From NCBI RefSeq assembly GCF_020497125.1, contig NC_059082.1, positions 62,388,948-62,452,947 of the forward strand: a stretch of DNA of 64,000 nucleotides. Reading direction: 5' to 3'. The position numbers and the translations under genes were made by a program. This DNA is from Mauremys mutica (taxonomy: Eukaryota; Chordata; Testudines; Geoemydidae). The notes beneath the pieces were generated by a model. The model searched no databases. It saw only the letters and a program-made list of their open reading frames with translations, and had not been told where the DNA came from. Position 1 is the stretch's first letter. Every line of letters begins with the position of its first letter. This document shows, piece after piece, positions 55,779 to 64,000 of the stretch.

Positions 55779-56999
55779 GCCTAGATGATCTTTATGTGGA
55801 AGACGGGAACAGTGCCTCCATGGTATGCACTCCCCACCCCCTTCACTGGTGCTTCTCTGCTTCTACTGGAGCTACATGGACTTCAGAGGCAGGGCTAGGA
55901 GAGGGAAGGGGTGGAGCAGAAGATCTGTAACTTGCCTTGCCATACCCCCTGCCCTAGCCCCAGAATTCCATATAAAGTAATCCAACTTTGGATATCATCT
56001 CCCAGGCCCCCACCAAGCCTACGGTGGTGCAGGGGTAGGGAGGCCCAGCCAAGGGCACTCTGCTTCTGCGGGAGAGAAGGGGACTGTGCAGCAGCAGCTG
56101 ACCCTTAAACTTCCCATCCCTTCAAACTTCTTTAATCCAGAGAGAAGGGAGTTGTGGAATTAAAAGTCTGTGAGGGGAACATCAAAGAATTTTCACCTAT
56201 AACTTGGCCTATCCTATGATTTTTCTCCTCTCCTCACCCCCCACAGGAGTGATCTAGGGCCAGGATCTCAAAATGCAAAGAGCATTGATCACAGTACATT
56301 GCACTTCAACCCTAAATTATCCCATCGCTCATATGTTTTCATCACCAAGACCAAGGGCTTTCTGTTACAAGCTATACCTTCTGCTTTTTCCACCTGCAAA
56401 AGCATGGGTAATGTGCTGAGCAGGGCACAGAAATCCTTCAGGAACTGAAGCCTTCCCTCATGCACCCAGATGGAACCCCATTGATTTAGCAGCTTCATTT
56501 GAACAGTGTTCACTTATTACTGGCAGGAATCCACATAAAATAGAAAGTGATGCGTAAGTATAGAGGGAGCAGAAGCAAATTGTGTGTGGGGAAAATGGGA
56601 CAGGGTCTTTATCTCTAACTGCAAAGGATTAGCTTGGGTGAGTTCATTAAATTTCTGGTTTAAATCTCCTACAGATTTTTCAACAAGTATCTTCCCCAGC
56701 AAAGTATTCAACAATGGTTTGGGGGGGGAAGGTGGGGGTTTATTTCTCCAGTGCAAATTACTAAGCATTCCCATTGCTAGGTTTACCACAAACATTTTTA
56801 CTTCCTGTCTGGATAGCATGCTACATATTAGCCACATCTTGTAGTAACTGGTTTGCAAATCTTAGCTCTGTCTGCTTCTTTTTAGTACAAAGAGGAACCT
56901 ATGGCACTAAGAAAATGAAAAGGAGAGGTGCTATTTACATTCAAGGCCAATGTTGGCACAAGAACAAATGGATATAAAGTGGCTATAGTTTATGCTTGA
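55779..56999. other. Non-coding stretch, nothing identified
   Basis: A mildly GC-rich part at 55800-56100 and AT-rich DNA after it. Overlapping short frames on both strands have no domain. Confidence 0.4.
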
Positions 57000-57545
57000 A
57001 ATTAGATACAGGTTTCATAAGAGGAATGAAGATCTGGACCAGCCTTCTAAGGGGAGTAGTGGGGGTGGGTAGGGGGAACCTAACTTGTTTAAAAATGAGT
57101 TTTATAAGTTTCTGAGGCACACCAGTGACTGCTATTAGCCAGTATCATCAATGGCCAGAAATGGGACACTATATCAGGAGGGCTCTGAGCTACTATGGAG
57201 AATTCTTTTCCAGGTGTCTGACCAGTGGGTCTTGCCCACAGGGTCAGGGTCTAACCAATTGCTATATTTGGGGCTGGGAAGGAATTTTTTCCCAGGTCAG
57301 ATTGGTGGAGATCCTGTGGTGTTTTCTCCTTCCTCTGCAGCATGGGCCATGGGTCACTTGCTGGTTTGAAATAGAGTAAATGGTGGATTCTCTTTAACTT
57401 GAAATCTTCAGATTAAGATTTGAGGATTTCCATGGCTTAGCCAGAAGTTCTGAGCCTACTGCGGGTGGCGGGGTGGTTCCATGGCCTGTGATGTGCAGGA
57501 GGTCAGACGAGATGATCATGGTATTCTTAAAGTCTGAATCTAAGA
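57000..57545 (+). mobile_element. CR1 LINE 3' UTR/tail
   Basis: Non-coding CR1 3' region: tctggaccagccttctaagg, ggggctgggaaggaattttt, cccaggtcagattggtgga, ttctccttcctctgcagcat, and the tail ggcctgtgatgtgcaggagg, tcagacgagatgatcatgg, tattcttaaagtctgaatc. The last block is the end of the tail copied by the CR1 reverse transcriptase. 5'-truncated. A short second tail copy is at 63075-63130. Confidence 0.85.
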
Positions 57546-57765
57546 CACACCGTGAAAGTCAGTCTATGCAGAATAAAAGCAGTGATCTAACTCATGTTGA
57601 TAGTTAAAAATTATATTAAAATATATAAAGCCACAAAATGTCCATTACAGACATTTAACAGGAATGAAAACTGATCTAGAAGTAAGCAGAGTGGATCAAA
57701 TTCTCCTTTTACCAACACTGATGTAATTCTCTTTACTTAAATAGAATCACTGCTGATTTGCAGTG
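57546..57765. other. Non-coding spacer with MITE-like fragment
   Basis: Around 57692-57762 caaattctccttttaccaacactg, tgatttgcag resemble a degraded 'caaattctgctctcagttacacc' repeat. Confidence 0.4.
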
Positions 57766-58903
57766 TGTGATGGGCCTGGTGCCCCAGCGCCCCCTTGTGG
57801 CAGGGGCGGGCTGGGGGCCTAGCGCTGCACCACTCGCTTGTCCTTTGGTCTGCCCCTGGTAGCCGGCGTATTACAGCCTAGCGGCCGGAGTCCACAAGCA
57901 CCCCCTGCGGGGTGGGGTAGCGCGGCCTAGCGGCCGGAGTCCGCAAGCGCCCTCTTCGGGGCGGGTTAGCGCGGCCTAGCGGCCGGAGTCCATACACGCC
58001 CTCTCGGGGCGGGGTAGCGCGGCCTAGCGGCCGGAGTCCATAAATACCCCCTATGGGGTGGGGTAGCGCGGCCTAGCGGCCGGAGTCCATAAACACCCCT
58101 TCGGGGCGGGGTAGCGCGGCCTAGCGGCCGGAGTCCACAAGCGCCCCCTTCGGGGCAGGGTAGCGCGGCCTAGCGGCCGGAGTCCACAAGCGCCCCCTTC
58201 GGGGCAGGGTAGCGCGGCCTAGCGGCCGGAGTCCACAAGCGCCCCCTTCGGGGCGGGGTAGCGCGGCCTAGCGGCCGGAGTCCACAAGCGCCCCCTTCGG
58301 GGCGGGGTAGCGCGGCCTAGCGGCCGGAGTCCATAAACCCCCCCTTCGGGGTGGGGTAGCGCGGCCTAGCAGCCTGAGTCCATAAACACCCCCTGCGGGG
58401 TGGGGTAGCACGAGGTGGGGTAGGGGGACTCGGGCCCTCCCTCTCCACCGAGCCCCGACCCAGGGCCCTGTTTGTGGCAAGTTCTCCTTGCCGCCCGCTC
58501 GGCGGGGATCCGTCCGCAACACGCCGAGCGGTACTGCAGCTTTAAGGCTGTCAGTCACTAAAATGCCCCTGGGTCACTTCCTACCCTGTCTAGCCGGACG
58601 CTTGCGTTGTGGGAGAGGCTCCCCCGTAGGTCTGTCACTGCCGGCATCCCTCCCCGGGGGCTCCGGGTCGGCCCCTGCTCGGCTGGCGCCCCGGTCTGAG
58701 CTCCGGGGCTCTCCCTCTGCAGGAGCTGACGGTCTGTGTCCTTCTCCCCCGGTGGCCAGCCCAGACTGAGCAGACCTGCAGGCTTTTGTACTGGTCTGCC
58801 AGTTGGAGCATGCCCAGCAGAACTTCCTGGGCGTGGCCTCCTCTGCTAGTAAAGAAGGGTTAACCCCTGCTGTACCAGTGCGGGGCTGTCCTGCCCCGTC
58901 ACA
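57766..58903. mobile_element. Solo LTR with internal minisatellite
   Basis: Starts tgtgatgggcctggtgcccc and ends gccccgtcaca, with TG...CA ends and short inverted termini. The 5-bp flanks cagtg (57761-57765 and 58904-58908) are identical, as expected for a solo LTR left by recombination between two LTRs of a Gypsy or retrovirus-like element. The part after the minisatellite contains ggggtagggggactcgggcc, ctccctctccaccgagcccc, gacccagggccctg, which is shared with the LTRs at 60051 and 61179. No clear poly(A) signal. No coding sequence; strand unassigned. Confidence 0.85.
57876..58412. repeat. 49-bp minisatellite inside solo LTR
   Basis: gcctagcggccggagtcc starts at 57876, 57925, 57973, 58022, 58070, 58119, 58168, 58217, 58266, 58315 and 58363 (last degenerate): about 11 units of 48-49 bp. 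The rest of each unit is acaagcgcccccttcggggcggggtagcgcg with small changes. Central units 58119-58315 are nearly identical, whereas outer ones are more diverged, implying expansion from the centre. Confidence 0.97.
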
Positions 58904-58908
58904 CAGTG

Positions 58909-60050
58909 GTATAAGGGAGCAAGTGTTTTTACAATGTACATTTTCTAATGTGAAATCAGGTTCTAATACCCCAGCTAACCACATAGTGAGGAGTAACTTA
59001 GTCCATTAGTAGACCCATTGACTTCAGTGTGGACTAAGCTCCCAGTCCTCTGACTCCCAAGAATAGCAATTGATAGCTGTGATGAGAAAACTCTATAAGA
59101 GATGGCTGCATATATGCAAATAATTAATCAATGAGATGCCAATAGTTAGTGCACAAGGATATGCAGCATTGTTCCTGGATTTTGTAGGACCAATAAAATG
59201 TATTATTGTGCTTTGCAAATGGTTTCCATGTGTGCAACTTTTTTACAATAGCATGAAAGTGCAGAAGTCAATTGAGCCCCACATGGGCACAGCGGTCTGC
59301 ACATGCACAATCAGTTGAAGGACTGGAGTCTAAGGTATCACTCCATATGAATCTGGCCCTTATTTAGCAGGTTCTGACACTGCACAAGGCCATAGAAAAA
59401 ATAGAGCTAATACATTGCTTCATATCATCACACACACAGTTCAGATTCTCTCATTCAAAATGCTTTCACTAGTGAAAGTTAATGGTCTCCAGATCATTTA
59501 ATTTCCCAAAGAAAAATATGAATTGAACTAAGAGAAAGGCTGATTATGTCTCTCTCATCCACAGAGGAGCTAGCAGCTTCAGATACTTCCTGAGGTGTCT
59601 AGAACTGAATAGGACTAGCATTGGCTGTGAACGGTATCACAATAGTTTGAGCCAGTCTTCTACCAATAATTATCAGAATAACAAATGGTTCTACCAGTGC
59701 TGATGATGGGGAGAAGTTAAGTGAAGAAAAAAAAAAAGCCCTAAACTATCCAGTATAAGGATTTTAATAAATTTCCTCATAACGACATTTGTTTCTATAT
59801 TTATATTAGATTTTAATTGTTTGATTTTAATATACTTGAAAAAAATTGTAACTGTTGTGCTGTGCGCATCCCTCCACAGAAGATCCACAGAAGATAAGAA
59901 TTGGTTACAGTTCATGACTAGTGAGCCTGGCTCTTTGGCTCAAATTGTAGAGACTTAGGCTTTTAGCTCTGTTAGCCAAGAGAGGCGCCATCACAAAACA
60001 ATATACAATACGGCTGTATTCTTACCTTACCTGGGTGATTTGATACATGG
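58909..60050. other. Non-coding stretch between solo LTRs
   Basis: AT-rich unique-looking DNA with no internal LTR-element genes. At 59340-59400 ctccatatgaatctggcccttat may be a degraded repeat. Confidence 0.4.
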
Positions 60051-60792
60051 TGTGGCAGAGCTCTGACCTTGCCCCCGTGGGTCCTGCGCTTCTAAGCGGT
60101 TTATGCTAGCCTCAGTGGCTCACTGTAGCTCTTCTCTCTCTAGGGCCAGGGTTATAGTCTACTGAGCCCTTTTCATCATAGGCCAGCAAGGAGCTTGGTG
60201 AGAGAACTCCCACAGTCTCTGTTGTCCCTGGGGCTTATTTCAGAACAGTTTAGCCTCCTGTCCTGCCAGGGGCCTGACTTCCCCTCCCAGGAGATGTTCC
60301 TGTAGTGGTGGGTTGGGGGGAACCCGGGCCTGCCCTCTACTCCGGGTTCCGTCCCAGGGACCCTAATGGCAGCAGCTGTTGGCAGGCAACCTTTCACTGC
60401 CAGAGCTGCTACATTTCCCTGGGCCATTTCCCCACAGCTCTCCTGCTTCTCCCTTCTTCACCTTTACCTTAGGGCTCCCTTACCGATGGTTTGAGGGTGT
60501 CTTCATTAACCAGCCCTTCAGCCGCACTTCCTCTCCTCTGGCTCCCTGGCTTTCCTCTGCCTGACTGGAGTGAGCCCTTTTTATAGTATCAATGGGGCCT
60601 TAATTAGAGTCAAGTGGTCACATTAGCTTAATGGCCTTACCTGACTCTTTGCAGGTTAATTAGTCAGGTGTTCTCATTAGCCTGGAGCAGCCCCTGCTCT
60701 GGTCAGTCAGGGAACAGAAAACTGTTAATCCAGTGGCCAGTATATCTGCCTTCTGCTATTCTGCTGTACCCAACTGGCTTGGGTCTATCACA
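60051..60792. mobile_element. Solo LTR, related to the 57.8-kb LTR
   Basis: Starts tgtggcagagctctgacctt and ends ttgggtctatcaca. Inside, ggttggggggaacccgggcct, gccctctactccgggttccg, tcccagggaccc is the block shared by all three LTRs here. Flanks catgg / taggg (or catgg / catag if the end is placed two bases earlier) are imperfect. Opposite-strand translation of the shared block reads GVEGRPGFP, as it does in 61179-61901. No coding sequence between it and its neighbours, so it is solo. Confidence 0.78.
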
Positions 60793-60984
60793 TAGGGCAT
60801 ACTCAAACTAGGTCACTGCATTCTGTTAATTATGACGATAGGCCCAGTCTAAACCTCTGGGTTCAAAAACAACTGACATCTTGAGCACTGAACTCAAATC
60901 CACATGGGAATTATAAGTAGTCTCTCTATTTATCATGGGCCAAACAAAAAAACCCAAAGATTCATAACCTCAAGAGCTATAAAG
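60793..60984. other. Non-coding spacer
   Basis: Nothing recognised. Confidence 0.3.
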
Positions 60985-61110
60985 AAGCAATGTGAGCTGG
61001 AAGATAGGATACCAATCTAGGAATCAGAGGACCTAGGCTATTTTCCTGGCTGAACCCATAACCTCCTGTGTGATATTGAGGCTTCTTGGGCTTACAATAT
61101 TAATAATGAG
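60985..61110 (+). repeat. MIR-like fragment
   Basis: gaagcaatgtgagctggaag, ccaatctaggaatcagagga, cctaggctattttcctggct, cctcctgtgtgatattgagg follow the MIR/L3 order. Moderately diverged. Confidence 0.6.
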
Positions 61111-61178
61111 ATCAAATTTAGAGTGACTGATATCCAAGCCCAGTTATCTTCACTTTTTAGTGATTTGTTATGTGTGTC

Positions 61179-61901
61179 TGCCACAGGGCTCACTCACCGT
61201 TAGTGATGCTTCCTACTGGCCGTCTTGGGAATTAGCTCTGGACAGGCATTGTGCCCCCTCCCCCTCTTCCAGCAGCATCTGTCCAGTCTTCCTGTAGACC
61301 CCTCTCACTCCAGGAATCATAGTCTCCTCTTCATGACTCAGCCTTCCAGCCGGGTCATCATATAGTTTCCCTCTTCTGGGGTAGCTGTAACAGTCTTTCC
61401 AGGACTCCCAGGCAGTCTCCTGTCCTCTGCCTGGCCTGTGCCCCATGGATGGTAGGGGAATCCGGGCCTTCCCTCTACCCCAGATTCCATCTCAGGAGCC
61501 CTCCAGTCAGCAGCAAAGGTCTGCACTCCTACTCCTTGCTGCTAATTCCCTTAGGAATCACCTACCTTCCTGGCTTCCCCCTTTCTGGGTTTGCCAGTCT
61601 CTCAACTCCCTCCACTAAGGGAGTGACTGCAATCTACTTCCCTGCAGCTTCCTTCTGTTCCCAGCTACCTGGTTTTATTCAGGCCCCACCTGTTCCTGTC
61701 CGCCTGAGCCTGCTTCTAATTAGTTCTACTCCTGGGAGTGGGGGGGGGGCTCCTCCAGGTGCAGCCTGTGGAGTTAATTGACCTGCCTGGCCATCTTAAC
61801 CCCTTCCAGTCCTGTGTGAAGTGGACACCCCATCACAGTGGGGACTATGGCAGGGTTGTCAGGCTTTATTGTAGGGGGATCATGGTAATACCCCCATCAC
61901 A
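61179..61901. mobile_element. Solo LTR, related to the 57.8- and 60.1-kb LTRs
   Basis: Starts tgccacagggctcactcacc and ends acccccatcaca. The 5-bp flanks gtgtc (61174-61178 and 61902-61906) are identical. Shared block ggtaggggaatccgggcctt, ccctctaccccagattccat, ctcaggagccct. Length 723 bp is close to the 742 bp of the 60.1-kb copy and to the 57.8-kb copy without its minisatellite. No internal genes, hence solo. Confidence 0.85.
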
Positions 61902-61906
61902 GTGTC

Positions 61907-62316
61907 TCCTTTTGTTTGTTAAGTATTAACTCATCTGGCCTCTCAGTGGTAAAATGCTCTGTAGAAGGAAACGACTTTGATTTTGCTGATTGGTTTAACA
62001 CTGAGCTGAAGATGTATTTGGGGAATGTTATCTCCCCATGCTTTGTTGATTTCATGATACAGCAATGGTGCTTTAGAGAGCAAAATCTCCCCCATGTCAG
62101 AAGGGAAGCAGAAGACCTATTGCCTGTTTAAGCCCAACTAACTGGTGCTTAGGCATGGTGCTGGCCCGCTGCACTGGGATGGGTGTAACCAGAAACCAAT
62201 ACATTACAATTATTTCACTGAAAATAAAGACTAAGCAATATGCAGCTGACTCCTAACATGAAAAAAAGAAAAGAAAGAAAAAACTTAACAGTAACATAGT
62301 TGATTACTTTTTCCAG
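61907..62316. other. Non-coding stretch, nothing identified
   Basis: Nothing recognised. The short frames here have no domain. Confidence 0.35.
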
Positions 62317-62405
62317 ACCTGAAGAAGAGCTCTGTAGAAAACCTTGTCCCTTCACCATCTGAAGTTGGTCCAATAAGATATATTACCTTTCCCACCTTGT
62401 CTCTC
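62317..62405 (+). repeat. Short interspersed repeat, 'cagacctgaagaagagctctg' type
   Basis: cagacctgaagaagagctctg, ccatctgaagttggtccaat, aagatatattacctttccca, ccttgtctctctaa is a widespread short vertebrate repeat with the same general build as the one at 5498-5590. Family name not assigned. Confidence 0.7.
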
Positions 62406-63074
62406 TAAATATTAGAGTGGGATTTGAAGAGTTCCCACTTGTTCTATGAGACCTTCCTGTTAAAATGCTTCAGCCCATTTTTCCATGGGTTTCATGGTAC
62501 ATTAGTATTTACTGTGGACTCCATAATAAACCCTCAATACAAGACCTGTTTTCTTAATATGAAAGATGCAATGATTAAAGAAAATTTCTGGATTATTATG
62601 GGCCATGTTTCTTAAAGGAGTTCCAAACTACCTTTTTTGGGGTGGGGGGTACAATTATTTGCAGGTGCAGACACCAGCATTTGTATATCCAATTTCTTGA
62701 TTTGTGGAGGCAAAAAGTCAAATGTCTAATGGCTGTTTCTATTTGTTATGAATTGTGGGCACAAAAAAACTGAATCCATTTTTTAAAAAATAGGTCACTA
62801 TAGGTTAAAATAAATAATGGAGTACTTAATGGCTACTTCTGTAATGACTTAAATCTTGTGAAACCTACTGACATCAATGACGCCACACTTGCTTACAATA
62901 GCAACAAATTTACAAAGGGTCAAATTCTGTCACTGTGCACTCAGTTTTCAGTGATATCACTAAGGGCAGAACTTAGCTCTAAGGGTGTTTGTGTTGGACT
63001 TGTACCCAAAACTTTCTAATTTAGAGACAATCTATCTGCATTCCAACCTGTCTCTTAATCTACTGAAAAGAGAC
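62406..63074. other. Non-coding stretch, nothing identified
   Basis: AT-rich. 62915-62980 (gggtcaaattctgtcactgtg, gggcagaacttagct) may be a degraded palindromic repeat. No gene. Confidence 0.35.
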
Positions 63075-63130
63075 AACAGAAAAGATGATCATGATGGTCC
63101 TTTCTAGTGTTAAAGTCAATGAGTCTAATA
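63075..63130 (+). mobile_element. Short CR1 3' tail
   Basis: gaaaagatgatcatgatggt, cctttctagtgttaaagtc, aatgagtct matches the end of the CR1 tail (gatgatcatgatggtcccttctggccttaaagtctatgagtc type). Only the last 50 bp or so remain, typical of strong 5' truncation. Confidence 0.65.
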
Positions 63131-63626
63131 AATTAGCATCCTGTATATTCTAGCTAATCCAGTGTCATTGATGCTTCCATGGTGCTAATCAGATCCATAA
63201 TCCACTGCCGTAAATGCATCAGTCAATCCCACATCAGCACTCTGACCCCAGCAAATGTCCCTTTTCACATACTCAAGTTTTCATTTTCTTCACAGGCATA
63301 CATATGTTAAAAAATACCTACGAAGTTACACTATCACTCTCAGTGGTTCCCCAGGGGTTTATCTCTATTTTCTTTTACTTAACCTGCCTGTGGACTTTTT
63401 GCAGATCTTTTTTGTGACAGAATGAGTTCACTGGCTCTAGTGTGTTCTGTCTAAAGAAATTCCATATTAAGTAACCATTATATCATAAATCTTCAACCAG
63501 CTGTGAATATGGGCCATGATAATTCTACTTACAAAAGGAGTCAGTGGGAGTTTTGTCCAAGAAAGGACAGCAAGATTTCCCACTCTGTCATTGGGTGAAA
63601 CTCACTCTAGTGAAGAAGGCTTATGC
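63131..63626. other. Non-coding spacer
   Basis: Nothing recognised. Confidence 0.3.
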
Positions 63627-63964
63627 CAGTGGTTCCCAAACTTGTTCCACCGCTTGTGCAGGGAAAGCCCCTGGAGGGCAGGGCCAGTTTGTTTACCTGC
63701 CACATCCTCAGGTTTGGACGATCGTGGCTCCCAGTGGCCACAGTTCATTGCTCCAGGCCAATGGGAGCTGCTGGAAGTGGCGTGGGCTGAGGGACGTACT
63801 GGCTGCCACTTCCCGCAGCTCCCATTGGCCTGGAGCAACGAACTGCGGCCACTGAGAGCTGCAATCGGCCGAACCTGCGGATGCGGTAGCTAAACAAACT
63901 GGCCCGGCCCGCCAGAGGCTTTCCCTGCACAAACAGCAGAAGTAAGTAAGTTTGGGAACCACTG
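63627..63964. mobile_element. Non-autonomous hAT with palindromic core
   Basis: Left end cagtggttcccaaacttg and right end aagtttgggaaccactg are inverted repeats. Flanks gcttatgc (63619-63626) and gcttatac (63965-63972) match at 7 of 8. The interior pairs accgcttgtgcagggaaagc with ctttccctgcac, and a long central palindrome is centred near 63795 (ccaggccaatgggagctgct against agctcccattggcctgg). The core is shared with 13866-14200 and 17794-18006, but the ends differ. No transposase. Confidence 0.93.
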
Positions 63965-64000
63965 GCTTATACACTATTTAAAATCACTTCAGCCCTATTT

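Noticed and set aside
57876..58412. Regular repeat array that could look like a CRISPR
   Set aside because: The whole 49-bp unit is repeated with no unique spacers, the host is vertebrate, and the array sits inside an LTR. It is a minisatellite.
58430..58890. CpG-island promoter of a host gene
   Set aside because: The GC-rich block lies inside the solo LTR with defined 5-bp flanks; no exon or splice donor is visible downstream.
60051..61901. A single provirus with two LTRs at 60.1 and 61.2 kb
   Set aside because: The outer flanks do not match (catgg versus gtgtc), the 61.2-kb LTR has its own perfect duplication, and only 386 bp lies between, with no gag or pol text and a MIR-like fragment instead.

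Overview
This window looks like vertebrate nuclear DNA from a sauropsid, most probably a turtle. It is AT-moderate, intron- or desert-like sequence with no closed multi-exon gene that I can support, and it is packed with transposon families typical of turtles: CR1 LINEs on both strands, a tRNA-derived Pol III SINE whose tail resembles the CR1 3' end, many non-autonomous hAT elements with 8-bp target duplications, short palindromic MITE-like repeats built around 'ttgacttcaatggg', and old MIR/L3-like fragments. A crocodilian is the main alternative. There is no bacterial operon, CRISPR array, rRNA, functional tRNA or intact host gene visible.

Layout. 0-10 kb: an LTR-like dispersed repeat (0.6-1.5 kb), a TIR element at 2.98-3.66 kb split by a hAT, a MIR/L3-like fragment (4.85 kb), and hAT elements at 6.5, 7.5 and 9.7 kb, the last nested in an older palindromic element. 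10-14 kb: a minus-strand CR1 reverse-transcriptase remnant split by a 1.5-kb GC-rich hAT with a perfect 8-bp duplication, then a further hAT at 13.9 kb. 17-22 kb: another hAT, then the 5' half of a minus-strand CR1 (ORF1 esterase-like, ORF2 endonuclease) split by a hAT that carries a 24-bp perfect hairpin. 26-31 kb: a tRNA-derived SINE and a 2.2-kb hAT-like element holding a 70-bp minisatellite. 31.8-32.7 kb: a plus-strand CR1 tail split by a hAT. 33-45 kb: a GC-rich repeat, a degenerate non-CR1 LINE with RT and C-terminal zinc-finger remnants (41.6-43.1 kb), and a 1.16-kb TIR element. 57-62 kb: a CR1 tail followed by three related solo LTRs, one of which contains about 11 copies of a 49-bp tandem repeat. 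63.6 kb: another palindromic-core hAT.

The biology here is therefore the history of transposon colonisation rather than a gene system. The most informative structures are nested insertions with readable target-site duplications, a palindromic core shared by hAT elements with different termini, recurrent insertion at (N)TCTAGA(N), and minisatellites grown inside an LTR and two hAT elements. All coding remnants carry stops, deletions or truncations, and I see no evidence that any element is active. Family names are given only where motif evidence is visible; assignments would be settled by comparison with a curated reptile repeat library.
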